Shown piece by piece: positions 47,934 through 59,470 of a DNA stretch of 64,000 bases. The notes beneath the pieces are model-generated. The model was not told where the DNA came from. It was given only the letters and a program-made list of their open reading frames with translations, and ran no database searches. Made by a program: the position numbers and the translations under genes. Source of the DNA: Telopea speciosissima. Its lineage: Eukaryota > Streptophyta > Magnoliopsida > Proteales > Proteaceae. The stretch is taken from the NCBI RefSeq assembly GCF_018873765.1, contig NC_057919.1:62510484-62574483 (forward strand), read 5' to 3'. Every line of letters begins with the position of its first letter. Position 1 is the first letter of the stretch.

Positions 47934-48121
47934 TTCTACTCCTTGCTTGTTTATGTCCCTTCATCTCACTCATGAGGAACTCATCATCTTTGTGGCCTCA
48001 TCATAATTGTTTTTTTTTTGTAACATTCTTTCATCTTGCTAGTGTAGTTTATCTGTCCTCTAGACAGTGTTTGACTTTGTGATAAAAATCTGGATATTGG
48101 CATTTCCAATCCAGAGCTGAA

Positions 48122-48127
48122 AATAAA
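48122..48127 (+). terminator. AATAAA polyadenylation signal of the methyltransferase gene
   Basis: AATAAA about 190 bases after the stop codon, in T-rich DNA. A plausible 3' end signal, not proven. Confidence 0.4.
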
Positions 48128-48129
48128 TT

Positions 48130-49700
48130 ATTTGGTTGGTAATTGAAACTTTACATTGTTCATGTGCTAAGCCAGTTTTGTTGATGGAACATGTCGAGCT
48201 TTGTCATTGAAACAGATAATAACTATCCAAGTTCACACATTTTGGGTTGCAGTTTTATACCAATTCTAGGGTTTTCTTGTCCCCAGGGTTGGAGATTTTA
48301 TATGTAGTTTTCCATGGAGTTCTTCAAGGACAGAACAAGATTGAAGTTAACAACTACGCATTTACCAGACAAGATCCACATCACCAAGAGCACGAGACAT
48401 TGCTGGTGGGATTTCTTTATTCCATGGAATGGTTATTCAGTAGTGATGGTAAATCAGCAGCGGTATTTTCATTGAACTTGTTCCATCCTGCTGAATGGTT
48501 CTTTAATTTTTGAATAATAGTCTCTTATCATTGATCCCATTGCAATGATTTTGTGGTTGACTTTGTGTGGTACATTGCACCCAACAACTTTCCACACATG
48601 AGCATGGATTTCCTTTATATGCTGAAAATCCTCTGGCGCCTTTGTTGTGTTGAAAGCATTAAGAATATATGAGTATATATTCTTTAGAAAAAATGATATA
48701 CGGATAATTCTATTAAAAAATAGGGATATTCTTAATGTAACCAAGCATGGTGGCATTGAGCTGTCACCATCTTATGAGACCGTATAAGACAAAGGATAAT
48801 TATGAAAATCGATATCATTGATTTTTTTTTGGTATTACTATTATTGCAACATGCTAGCCAAAAAAGACCACCCTGGAGGGCAAATTCAGTATGGTGACAG
48901 CTGGTTGGTTACACAAAGCAAAACCCTAAAAACAACATACTAGATGCAATAAGTTGCATACTGGTTTTAATTCAGAATGATTGAGAGTTGCAGTATTTTT
49001 TATGAAGCCAGAGTTGTTCACAAGGAGTTTGGTTCAAGTTAGGAGTAAATTCAAAACCGAAGGAACATGGAAAGCAAGAATGCAGGGTGCTTCATAGACC
49101 CTCCAAGAACAAATGCCAGTTGCAGCTGGTAGGATGGCAATGGATTGGGTAGGGTTCGGTAATTGAACAAATTGGATTGAAATGGTTTGGAGGAGAGAAG
49201 CTCACAGTTTTTGTTGCACAGGCCATGGTTATCGACTATTAGGTTGTGCATTGAACAAATTGGATCTATACTGTTAAGACATAATCATGAAATTACATAA
49301 TTTGGTCAATGGGTAGACTATATAGGGTTTTTATGGATTTTAATTAAAAATAACCTTGTTTTTAGTTAATGAAAACTCTAAATGCCAATATAACAATTAT
49401 TTTATTTGATATTGTTAAGTTAAAATAGAAGTTTAAAATTAGTTTGGCTTGGCCGTTTACCTTGAAGGTCCAAAATTCTCTCTCTCTCTCTCTCTCTCAA
49501 AGGTATGAGAAGCCTGTAACAAATAACTAGGACAGAAAGAAATACAAAGGACATGATAAGGTGCATGAATGGTGAATGCACACCAATTTAAGCCATGAGG
49601 AAGCTTCTATGTGAGATCAACATAAAAGCCTGAAACTAGGAAATACCTACTCATGCTTTTTCTACCCCGTCAGCCGCGAGCTCTATTCCGACATATTCTG
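48130..49700. other. Intergenic DNA between methyltransferase and BAHD genes
   Basis: AT-rich with a CT microsatellite near 49479-49498. The open frame at 48247-48513 lies beyond the polyadenylation signal and matches nothing. No gene seen. Confidence 0.5.
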
Positions 49701-49709
49701 TTTTGTTAC

Positions 49710-49718
49710 TATATAATA
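49710..49718 (+). promoter_or_regulatory. TATA box of the BAHD gene
   Basis: TATATAATA about 80 bases upstream of the ATG, predicting a short leader of some 50-60 bases. Confidence 0.55.
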
Positions 49719-49797
49719 AAGATTAGCGATAAGAATCTCAACCAATGATCCAACCTTCAACTAACCAAACCAACTGTTACTGTAAATCTGTGAAGCC

Positions 49798-51244
49798 ATG
49801 GAGACCATCATATCCATAACAAGCCAAGATGTAACCAAGGAAGAACCAGAAACACTGGTGTCTCCCAAGAATCCAATTCCAGTGGAGACTCTCTTCCTTT
49901 CCAACATTGATCAAGCTGTGTGCTTTCCTGTTGAGACAGTCTTCTTCTTTGAGGCTCTTCCTTGTGGGTTTTCATCTACACTGGATATATCAGAAAGAGT
50001 GAAGAGATCAGTGTCTGAGGTGCTTCTGATTCCTTACTACTTCATGGCCGGCAGACTGAAATTCAACGTAGAGACTGATAGGCTGGAGCTTATCTGCAAC
50101 AATGCTGGAGCCTTGTTTGTGAGTGCGACTTCAGGACTTGCCCTGAAGGACCTTGGAGACCTCTCTCTTCCTAACCCTTCATTTCATCACCTTATTCATC
50201 GACCTGGCCGGTCCAAGAGCCTACCTGAGAAACCACTTCTTACAATTCAGGCAATTGATATTGTTACTTCATCATCAATTCAAAAGAAATCTATATGAGA
50301 AACCTGTAACTAAGTTTTATGATATTATCATTGTTTTTCAGGTCACAAGGTTTAAATGTGGAGGCTTCTCAATTGGGTTTGTGACAAACCACAGCATACT
50401 CGACGGCAGAGCTGCAAGTGAGATGTTTCAGAACCTTGCTTCTATTTGCAGAGGCCAGGGCTTGAAGACCCACGTACTATACATTGACAGAACCTGTATT
50501 AAAGCAAGAAACCCACCTCAGATTAAGTACCCACACCAAGAGTACACAAAGCAAATAGAGATATCTTCTCTGACATCCTCCTTCACCTCACCCTGCCAAC
50601 CCTCCCCATCATTCCAATTCTCAGGAAAGTACACTCGCAAGCTCTTTACTTTCAGTCCCCACATGGTGAAAACCCTCAAAGACAAGGCCCAGGCCAAGTG
50701 TTCAAGCTTTGATGTCATGGTTGCTCACCTGTGGAGAGCAAGAACAAGGGTAGTGTTTAGTCACCCAGAGGAGATTTCAACAGTTCTGTTTGCAGTAGAC
50801 ATAAGGTCTAAGATTTCTCCACCTCTGCCAAATGGGTTCATTGGAAATGCTGTAATTACAGCATTTGCTTCTGCAAAAGTGGGTGATTTGGAGGAGAAGC
50901 CTTTGTCCTTTGCAGTGGAGATGGTGATGGGAGCCACGGATAGAGTAACAGATGAGTATGCGAGATCAGTGATTGATTGGTTAGAGGTTCATAAAGGGGT
51001 GCCTGCAACTTTGAATGGGAATTTTTATGTCTCAGCTTGGTGGAAGCTGCCTTTCTATGAGCTTGATTTTGGGAGTGGGAAGCCCATTCACTATGGGCCA
51101 ATTGTGGGTGGGACTGATGAGTTTGTGCTCTTGCTTGCCCAGGGTAGTAGCAGCAGAGGAAATGAGGGAGGAGGAATAAGTGTGTGGATAGGACTGGAAC
51201 AAGAGAAAATGCAAAATTTTATGCTTCATGTTTATGAAATATGA
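49798..51244 (+). CDS. BAHD acyl-CoA-dependent acyltransferase
   Basis: Cytosolic enzyme of the plant BAHD (HXXXD) family, which transfers acyl groups from CoA thioesters to alcohols or amines. Exons are 49798-50250 and 50342-51244 with one phase-0 intron of 91 bp in the usual BAHD place, after ...LLTIQ and before VTRFKCGG; 451 aa, a normal length. The catalytic HSILD lies at 168-172. The structural DFGWG motif reads DFGSG (393-397), a Trp-to-Ser change. The N-terminal SNIDQAVCFPVETVFFF is typical of the hydroxycinnamoyl/omega-hydroxyacid transferase side of the family, but the substrate cannot be deduced. The intron donor is GC (CAG/GCAATT); a GT donor would not give the conserved joint. If the intron were retained, a TGA would end translation at 50298. 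Otherwise intact. Confidence 0.93.
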
Positions 51245-51295
51245 TTTTATCCTTACTGCTTCGTGTTATTGTTGCTCAGTTATGATTGTACTTGG

Positions 51296-51301
51296 AATAA
51301 A
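51296..51301 (+). terminator. AATAAA polyadenylation signal of the BAHD gene
   Basis: AATAAA 52 bases after the stop codon, a plausible near-upstream element for 3' end formation. Confidence 0.4.
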
Positions 51302-51783
51302 GAAAAGGTGAAGAGATTCGCACAAGAAACAGAAACACACCTTTTTCTTTTGCTTTATTTATATTTTATGGGGGAGGGTTTTCTACAAGGGCAGTGTAAG
51401 GGGAAATTTGCATGTTACACCAATGAGGGTCTACAAAATGATGTCATCCATATGGGTTCTACATGGAGCTTACGTTGTCCGAATAAGAGAGAGAGAGAGA
51501 GAGTTAGTGTGGATCCCATTGTTTATTTATGTGAGAGTAGTGTAAAGGAATTGTACATATGCTTCTTTCCCCATATTTTATACAATTCCATTTCACATTT
51601 TTTTTTCTTCAAACTTCATATTAAATGGGGCACTAACAATTGAGTCAAGTTTTTACCAAAAAAAAATAATTATTGAGTCAAGTATCATTTTACTTGTTGG
51701 CAGGATGGCTTCCACGCCTAGACACAGCCCGGGGTGAAATTATTGCTACATCTCTTGTGAAATGCAAAAATCGCATCCCTATT
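51302..51783. other. DNA between the BAHD gene and Copia element 2
   Basis: Contains a GA microsatellite (about 51487-51502). The last part (cctagacacagcccggggtg), together with 56783-56865 (ctggcgcagggtccatg and cagagaaccctctccc), looks like two halves of a foldback-family element that the Copia element split. Confidence 0.45.
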
Positions 51784-52034
51784 TATTGGAAAGACTGCTC
51801 CGCATCTCCTATTCTTGGAAGGAGATATCGTCAAATATTGTAGAATTATTGTTTCCTTCTTTTGTGTGCTCCTTGTTTGGCAACTGTTCCACCTTCTCAT
51901 CTATTTATTTGTATGTTTTTTTCCCAACGAAGAAATAAGATAAGATTTTGGGAGTTCTGATCCGAGGACGTAGGCATCCATGGCCGAACCTCGTTAAATC
52001 CTTCTCTGTGGTTTGATTCTCTGAAATCTGAACA
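51784..52034 (+). repeat. 5' LTR of Copia element 2
   Basis: TATTGGAAAGACTG to CTGAAATCTGAACA. It contains gaggacgtaggcatccatgg and ccgaacctcgttaaatcc, the conserved end region of plant Copia LTRs. It lacks the 9-base gtgtgtttt-type insertion found in the 3' LTR. Confidence 0.92.
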
Positions 52035-52217
52035 TGGTATCAGAGTGGGTGTAATATCGGCTTGTTCTCTTGCTATCTCGCTCAGTTCGAAGGAGTTGCT
52101 GGCTCGGTCGGGGAGACTGTTATTGGGTTCCTTTTCTTGGCTTGCTGAGTGTTCTCTTCACCAGATAAGCTTCTTCTTACATCTGTCTTTGATCTCTTAT
52201 TATTCTATTTTGTCATC

Positions 52218-55200
52218 ATGTCTGATGTTGAAACTGAGAAAGAAAATAATCGTGGAAAAGATGCCAGCAATGGCTCTGGTTCCACCAAGGCTGTGGCGCA
52301 AGAAACAAACAGCCAGCGTCTTACTTCCATGGTTTTGAATGGAAGAAACTTCCTTCCCTGGTCTAGAGCCATGACCATTGCCTTTGGAGGGAGATCAAAA
52401 CTCGGCCATATTAATGGCCAAACTAAGGCCTCGGCTGAGGATGATCCCAAATTTTCTGATTGGCAAGCCAGTGACCATTCGGTCATGACTTGGGTTTTCA
52501 ATTCAATGGAATCACAAGTTTATGAGATATTTGCATATTCGGATATGCCCAGAATTTATGGGAATCATTGAATGAAATGTATGGTCAAGCGAACAATGCG
52601 TCTCGCATCTTTGAGTTGCAGCAGGAACTTGCTCGATCCAAGCAAGGTTCCAATCAATCTTTAACTGAACATCTTGGGAACCTAAAGAAAAAGTGGGACG
52701 AACTTCGTCAATATAGACCTGCTACTCAGGTTATTGCTAATTATGTTAAGCATGAAGAACATGACATAATTTTTCAGTTGTTAGCCAGTGTCAAACCCGA
52801 GTACGAGGACCTTAAACGTCAAGTTCTCATGAGTACTACTTTGCCATCCTTTGCCTCTGTGTGTTCCATAATCTAGAGAGAAGAAATCAGGCGCCGTGTT
52901 ATGAAATCTGAGTCCATTGTTCAAAAAGATCCTTCTGAAAACTTGGCTCATAGTGTTACAACTAATAAACAGCAAAGTGACAAAAATGCTAGATCTGGCA
53001 AAGGAAAAGGAAAAGGGCAAAACCGATTCCATTGTGATCATTGTAATCGTGATGGCCACACCAAGGACAGGTGTTGGTCACTCTATCCCCATCTTCGCCA
53101 AAGCAAAGATAAGAACCAAGAGTCTAAAGTGGCAGCCCAGGCGAATTCCACCGAATTTCAATCAAAACTCGAAACTTTAGCTCATCAATTCCAACAATTG
53201 CTTCAGGCACATGGGACGACTTCTTCTGGCACTGTCAGTTCTACAACCGAATCAGGAAATATGGTCAAGACATTTGGTAATATTCATGCCTTATCTGCAC
53301 TTTCTAAAAATGGTTTCATTGTTGATTCTGGTGCTACTGATCACATGTGTGATTCCTCACACCTGTTCCTCAACACTAATACTAGTACTGCATATCCTAA
53401 AATTACTGTGGCTAACGGAGTGCAGGTTCCTACTCATGGTGTTGGGCAACTTAAAATTTTTTCAAAAAATTCTGATGCATTACTTGTTCCTGATTTATCT
53501 TCAAATTTGTTATCTGTAAGCAAGTGTACTAAAGAGTGGAGCTGCAATGTCATTTTTTCTCCTCAAAAGGTGTTATTTCAGGATCGCGTCACTAGGAAGA
53601 TGATTGGTGAAGGTCAACTTCAGAATGGTCTCTATACCATAAATCTTCATGAAGGTGCTTTTGTTGCAAAGGAAAATACAGCGGGAGCTTCTCAGTTGTG
53701 GCATTTGCGTCTGGGTCACCCTTCTGACCAAATTTTACGTTCTCTTGATATGTCTTTGAATCATGATTCTAACTCTTGTGATCCTTGTCATTTTGCTAAA
53801 CAACATAGACTTTCTTTTTCTCACAGTAATCGGTAATCAGCTGAGTTGTTTGGTTTAGTTCATTCTGACGTTGGGGAAGTGCTCCTGTTGATGCCAGAAA
53901 TGGTTACAAATATTTTATCAATTTTATTGAGGACAAATCTCATTCTACTTGGATCTATTTGCTTAAGTCTAAGAGTGAGGTTCTTCATGTGTTTCAAGTT
54001 TTTTGCACCATGATTCGTAACCAATTTAATACTTGCATCAAGATTTTACAGACTGATAATTGGACTGAATACACCAACAGCCCGTTTCAGTCCTTTCTAC
54101 ACAGCTTGGGTATTGTTCATCAGACATCTTGTGTAGGCACCCCGCAATAGAATGGAGTTGCCGAACGTAAAAATCAGCACCTCCTTGAAGTAACCCGGGC
54201 TTTGATGTTCTCTAGTCATGTGCCCAAGTCCTATTGGGCTGATGCAGTTCTTACAAGCTGTTACCTTATTAATCGCCTTCTAAGTAAGGTTCTTGGTTAT
54301 AAGACTCCTATGGAGGTCCTTCATGGTCGGAAGTTTAATATCTCTCACTTGAGGGTATTTGGCTACATTTGTTATCTCCATTCTCAAACCAGTAGTAAGC
54401 TGGATTCCCATGCCCGCAAGTGTGTGTTTGTGGGTTACTCTTTTGTTAAAAAGGGCTACAAATGTTATGAACCCACTACCAGACGCCTTTACATCTCTCG
54501 TGATGTTCTTTTCAATGAAGCTCATATGTTTTTTCCTGACAGGACTCCAATTTAAGGGGAGTACTATAATGATTTCTTGGTTGAATTGGCTCCTGTGCCG
54601 TTACCGTTAGCTGAAAGTCAGGGTGACAGTTTGGAAAATGATGGTGATAATAATGTGGAGGTTGAGGTTGATGGTGAGGGTGGTGAACCTACCACCGGCA
54701 ACGAAGACATGGCTGAATCCACACCTGTGACAGAGACAGAGACTGTGCCTGTGCCCGAAGTTCCCAAAATTTTTGTTCCATAAGAAGTTCCTGTTCCCGC
54801 GGGTTCCACCACTGTTCCTGTTCGCAAGTCAAACCGGGTTCCTAAGCCTTCAACTCGGCTTCGTGATTTTGCCACTTATCATACGGTTCAACATCCCATC
54901 CAAGATTATGTTGGATATGATAGTATCTCTCCAAATTTTTGGAGTTTTTTGTCTGCCATTGAGAGTCATAAAGAGCCCAACAGTTTTGCAGAAGCAAACA
55001 GTCATCGTGTGTGGGTGAATGCCATGAAGGACGAACTCCAAGCCCTTGATCGAAATCACACTTGGGAAGTGGTTCGTTTACCTGCCGGCAAACGTACTGT
55101 TGGTTGTCGTTAGATCTATAAGATCAAATATAACAGTGATGGGTCAATCGAGAGGTACAAAGCTCGCCTGGTTGCCAAAGGGTACACGCAAACCTATGGT

Positions 55201-56511
55201 ATCGATTATAAGGAAACGTTTGCCCTTGTTGTGAAAATGAACATTGTGCGGGTGCTCATGTCTGTGGCAATCAATTGCAGATGGTCTCTGTTCCAAATGG
55301 ATGTAAAAAATGCGTTTCTACATGGAGATCTTGAAGAAGAGGTTTATATGGATCTCCCCCCTGGCCATGCTTTACAAAATGAGGATGGGATGGTTTGCAA
55401 GCTCAAAAAGGCTATATACGGACTTAAACAGTCCCCATGTGCTTGGTATGGTAAGCTCAGTACTGCTCTCATCCGATTTGGTTTTTTAAGAGATAAATCT
55501 GATTCCTCGATGTTCATTAAGAACACTGACAAAGGCATTGTTGTCGTTCTGGTTTATGTGGATGACCTTGTCATCACTAGTAGTAATCATTTTGAAATTG
55601 AAGCACTCAAACAACACCTGAGTCAAGAGTTTGAAATCAAAGATCTCGATAAACTGAGATACTTCTTGGGTATTAAAGTGGCTAGCTCACACAAAGGTCT
55701 GTTCCTTTCACAACGAAAATATGTTCTAGACCTGTTGAAAGAAATTGGAAAAATTGGGGCTAAACCTGTGAGTGTTCCTATGAACTACAGCGGCAAGTTT
55801 AACACTAATAATACTCTTTTGAGTGATCCTGGGCGATATCAACGGTTGGTAGGGCGGCTGATTTACTTGATCATCACTAGACCTAACATTGCCTATGCCG
55901 TTAGTTATGTGAGCCAGTTTATGCAGGCTCCCACTCAGGGTCACATGGAACTTGTTGATCATTTACTTCGCTATTTAAAAACCTCTCCTGGAAGAGGGAT
56001 CTTGATGAAGAATAATGGGCACACCCAAATCGTTGGGTACTCTGATGCAAATTGGGCTGGGAGCCCTAAGGACAGAAAGTCTACCACCGAATTCTGTACC
56101 TTTGTTGGTGGAAATATTGTTACTTGAAAGAGTAAAAAACAAACTGTGGTGGCTTGCTCAAGTGCCGAGGCTGAGTACCGGGCCATGGCTTCTGCCACTA
56201 GTGAAATTGTGTGGCTTCGATTGCTTTTGCAGGAGTTGGGGTGTGAGGTTGTGTCCAAACCTACAAAGCTGTTTTGTGACAATCAAGCTGCCACTCATAT
56301 TGCTTCAAACCCTATATTTCATGAAAGAACTAAGCACATAGAAGTGGATTGCCACTTTGTGTGTGAAAAGGTCCAAGATAAAACAATTGAGACACCATAT
56401 GTTCGTAGTGAAGATCAGTTAGCAGATATCTTTACTAAGGCTCTGCCAAAAGGATCATTCCAAGACATGGTGAACAAGTTGACCTCCGACGATGTCTGCG
56501 CCCCAACTTGA
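52218..56511 (+). pseudogene. gag-pol of Copia element 2, broken by stops and frameshifts
   Basis: Order: Gag from the ATG at 52218; frameshift near 52545; zinc knuckle CDHCNRDGHTKDRC (about 53034-53075); protease VDSGATDHM (about 53323); GAG-pre-integrase with LRLGHPS; integrase about 53850-54540; reverse transcriptase about 55050-55590 with YVDD; RNase H about 56040-56511 ending DVCAPT. In-frame stops include TAA at 53834, TAG at 54148, TAG at 55111 and TGA at 56125, and a frameshift lies near 53872. It could not make a full polyprotein. Confidence 0.92.
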
Positions 56512-56518
56512 GGGGGAT

Positions 56519-56777
56519 TATTGGAAAGATTGCTCCGGATCTCCTATTCTTGGAAGGAGATATCGTCAAATATTGTAGAATTATTGTTTCCTTCTTTTGT
56601 GTGCTCCTTGTTTGGCAACTGTTCCACCTTCTCATCTATTTATTTGTATGTTTTTTCCCAACAAAGAAATAAGATAAGATTTTGGGAGTTCTGATCTGAG
56701 GACGTAGGCATCCATGGCCGAACCTCGTTAAATCCTTGTGTGTTTTCTCTGTGGTTTGATTCTCTGAAATCTGAACA
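56519..56777 (+). repeat. 3' LTR of Copia element 2
   Basis: TATTGGAAAGATTG to CTGAAATCTGAACA, preceded by cttgagggggat. It has one extra 9-base stretch compared with the 5' LTR. Confidence 0.92.
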
Positions 56778-57180
56778 CTATTGATGTTTCCATGCACGCT
56801 GTGATTGACCTCTACACTGGCGCAGGGTCCATGTTGTCAGACAGAGAACCCTCTCCCTTTGTTTTATGGATTAGAGACCATCACAAAAACGAAGATTTAA
56901 TGGAATGGTTAGGGCTTGTGTTTTGAAGGACTACCAGTCTAGCAGTCATTCCACACCATCGATCTTTTTTTGCTGAATGATTTAGGATTTTAGAACTCGT
57001 ATTTTTTATATTTTGAATTTTTATTGTTCGCAAAATAATTGATTATATTTTTTTCTTTCATTCAAATTTTAAGCCGTTGTAAAAATGCCATACTAAACAA
57101 AAAATTTTATCAGTCATGTTTTAACTAACTATGGTCATACCCTCTCCCCCCCCTTCAATGCTATATTTATGTCTAAGGAT

Positions 57181-57359
57181 AAACAACACTACTTGGGTGT
57201 GTGCGGTGCGTTGCCCTAGTGACCAGACATAGGGGTGTGCAAAATGACCGCCACACCCCCGAGATTTTCCACCTTTCCATGGGGTGCAACGGTTATTTCG
57301 TACACCCCTGTGTCTGGGCGTAGGGGCAGCGCACTGTATACACCCAGGTAGCATTGTTT
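57181..57359. repeat. Foldback element, local family member
   Basis: Left arm aaacaacactacttgggtgt and right arm acacccaggtagcattgttt are near reverse complements, and the pairing continues inward (ccagacataggggtgtgc with gtacacccctgtgtctggg). A 179-bp near-complete hairpin, related in its ends to 45004-45112. Confidence 0.75.
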
Positions 57360-57467
57360 CTCTCTTAGTTATATTGTGTTTAACTTTGGATAAACTACAC
57401 TTGGGTAACTATCGTTTAAAGAAACAATGTCTAGAATACCTCAGGTCTAATTTAAATTTGGGAAAAT

Positions 57468-57627
57468 GGTGTGTATGCCAGCGGTATACTGTATGTGTTT
57501 CTCTTCTCTCTCTCTCTCTCTCTCTTCCTTCCCTCCTTTGAAGGGTAAGAGAGTCATTTCAAAGGGGAAAGAGAGAGATAAACACATACGGTGCTAGCAT
57601 ACAGTATACTGCTAGCATAGTAGCACC
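57468..57627. repeat. Foldback element with CT-repeat arms
   Basis: Left arm carries agcggtatactgtatgtgtt then a CT tract; the right arm carries the reverse complement (gagagagataaacacatac and acagtatactgctagcat). A relative follows directly at 57657. Confidence 0.65.
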
Positions 57628-57656
57628 ATCCCTCTCCCGTTTTTTTGGGAAAAAGC

Positions 57657-57759
57657 TGGGTATGCTAGCGCTATACCGTATGTTAAAGAGTCATTTTAAA
57701 AGGTGAAGAGAGAGATAGACATATAAGGGCTCGCATACGATATACCATAGCATACCCAT
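57657..57759. repeat. Second, related foldback element
   Basis: tgggtatgctagcgctatac on the left pairs with gatataccatagcataccca on the right. It shares the gctagc and gagagagatagaca words with the element at 57468-57627. Confidence 0.6.
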
Positions 57760-57789
57760 CCCTAAGCGTGTAAAACGTTCCGGAACCAG

Positions 57790-58015
57790 ATTATTATCCT
57801 CTCCAATTCCTAAAGCTCAACAGTGAGACAGTGCTAGGTGGAGATGCCGACATGTGGCAGCTCGGACATCCAATGGTCCGAGCTCATTGACTGGTCCAAG
57901 CTCAACATAGTCAATGAGCTCGGACCGTTGGATGTTTGAGCTGCCACGTGTTGACATCTCCACCCAGCATTGACGCACTGCCAAGCTTTAGGGAATTGGA
58001 GAGGATAATTTTCCT
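57790..58015. mobile_element. Mutator-like foldback MITE
   Basis: A 226-bp near-perfect hairpin with long arms (ttatcctctccaattcc at the ends, ggtccgagctcattgact near the centre). It is flanked by ccggaaccag (57780-57789) and ccggaatcag (58016-58025), a 10-bp direct repeat with one mismatch, in the 9-10-bp size typical of Mutator-like elements. No coding capacity. Confidence 0.72.
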
Positions 58016-59397
58016 CCGGAATCAGGTATTCGGTTCGATTCTAGTTCGGTTCCAAAGAGTATTAGTGTGATTCAGATCTGGACCAAGTCGTTTACCATCT
58101 TAAATGAAAATAGAGAAAATTACATGGACACCCCCTGTACTATGGCCTAATTACTTAATCTCTCCAACATTCAAAGCAATTACTTGAACATCCCCTGTCG
58201 TCTACCATTTATTTCAAGTAGCCCTGTTCGGGAGTCAGTCATCGTTACCATGGATTAAATATTTTGTAAATACCTAAACTACCCTTAAGGTGTAGTGAAG
58301 TGACATATTTACCCCCTTCTTCTTCTTCTTCCTTTTCCTTTTCCTCCTGCTGTAACCCCAACGCCCTACCCCTACCCTACAAAGGGTTTTTGGGATTCAA
58401 GAAAGAATTAAACGAAGAGAATCCTGTTGCACCTACTGGTGTTCTGTATTTTTTTTATTGCTGAAACATAGACGGGAGAAAACTCTTATCTGAGAAACCT
58501 AACTCATTAAACCCAGAACAAAACAAGAAAAATAAAAATCAAGTCTTGAAAAGCAAATCAGCGACAATGGAAATGCCTAAATTGTTTTGACAGAAGGCTT
58601 GCTTGTTGATCCTCCTGAGATGAGCTCTTATACTCTGCAATTTTTGCAACTCTTCTCTAGGTCAGAAGGTCTGGTTAGTCCGAAGTTGGGGCTCATCGTC
58701 TTGTAACGCAATCGACGTCGACATTACTACGAGACTAAGAGAAGAAGAAACAAGAAGAAACCAATGGTGCTGCAACAAACACCTTTTTGACCTTCTCCCC
58801 CCACCCCTAATCCCCTGGAATACTTTAACTAGTTTTTTGGAACTTGCTAAACTCACAAAGAACTTTAGTACTCTAACTTTTAAGTGGTGTCATACCCCCA
58901 AACATCTTGGTGTCATACCCCCACCCATTGGTTTTAATATATGGTTTTGTTTTTTCATCAAAAAAAAAGAAAGAAGAAACCAATGGATTTGAAGAATGGG
59001 TTCTTTGGATTAGCAGAAAATTGGATAATTTTTTGAAGGTGGGTAGTTCGTGATTTGCAGAAGATAGGATAATTTTTAATTGTTTTTTATTTTTTCATTC
59101 CAGTAGTTATTTTCATGGATGCTTGAGCGCAAGTGCCATGTGGTGAGCTCAGATGTCTGCACATGGCTTCACCAATTTTCCAAGCTTTGAGGCTGCAAAT
59201 TGATACACGAAGACCTGGTTGCTTCTTCTTCGGCGACTACAACATCCTCGATTTGGGGTTTTTAGGGTTTTTCAAGGTTAAAACATGTAAAGGGCAAATG
59301 TTATACTTAGCAAGTTTCAATAGAAATGGTTATAAGGGTAAAATAGATATTTTTAATTAAACACTAACATCAAATTAATACTGTCAGGTGCGAAAAG

Positions 59398-59462
59398 ATC
59401 CTATCAATCCGGGCAGCTTGCAGCCGTGTGCAGTGCTGTACGCTGCCCGGATTGACATGATC
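59398..59462. repeat. Short hairpin next to the nested element
   Basis: Arms atcctatcaatccgggcagc and gctgcccggattgacatgat pair with a few mismatches around a 24-base GC-rich loop. Possibly the remains of a tiny foldback element. Confidence 0.6.
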
Positions 59463-59470
59463 CAAGTCCA

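Larger units (their letters stand above)
51784..56777 (+). mobile_element. Copia LTR retrotransposon 2, LTRs with TA...CA ends
   Basis: A 4.99-kb element with LTRs of 251 and 259 bp, an exact 5-bp target duplication CTATT (51779-51783 and 56778-56782), the primer site TGGTATCAGAG directly after the 5' LTR (52035) and a purine tract gagggggat before the 3' LTR. Both LTRs begin TATTGGAAAG, not TG. The LTRs differ by only four substitutions and two indels by eye (about 1.6%), so this copy is much younger than element 1. It lies about 540 bp downstream of the BAHD gene, in the same orientation, inside older repeat DNA. Confidence 0.94.

Noticed and set aside
48247-48513. 88-codon open frame after the methyltransferase gene
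   Set aside because: Beyond the polyadenylation signal, no domain.
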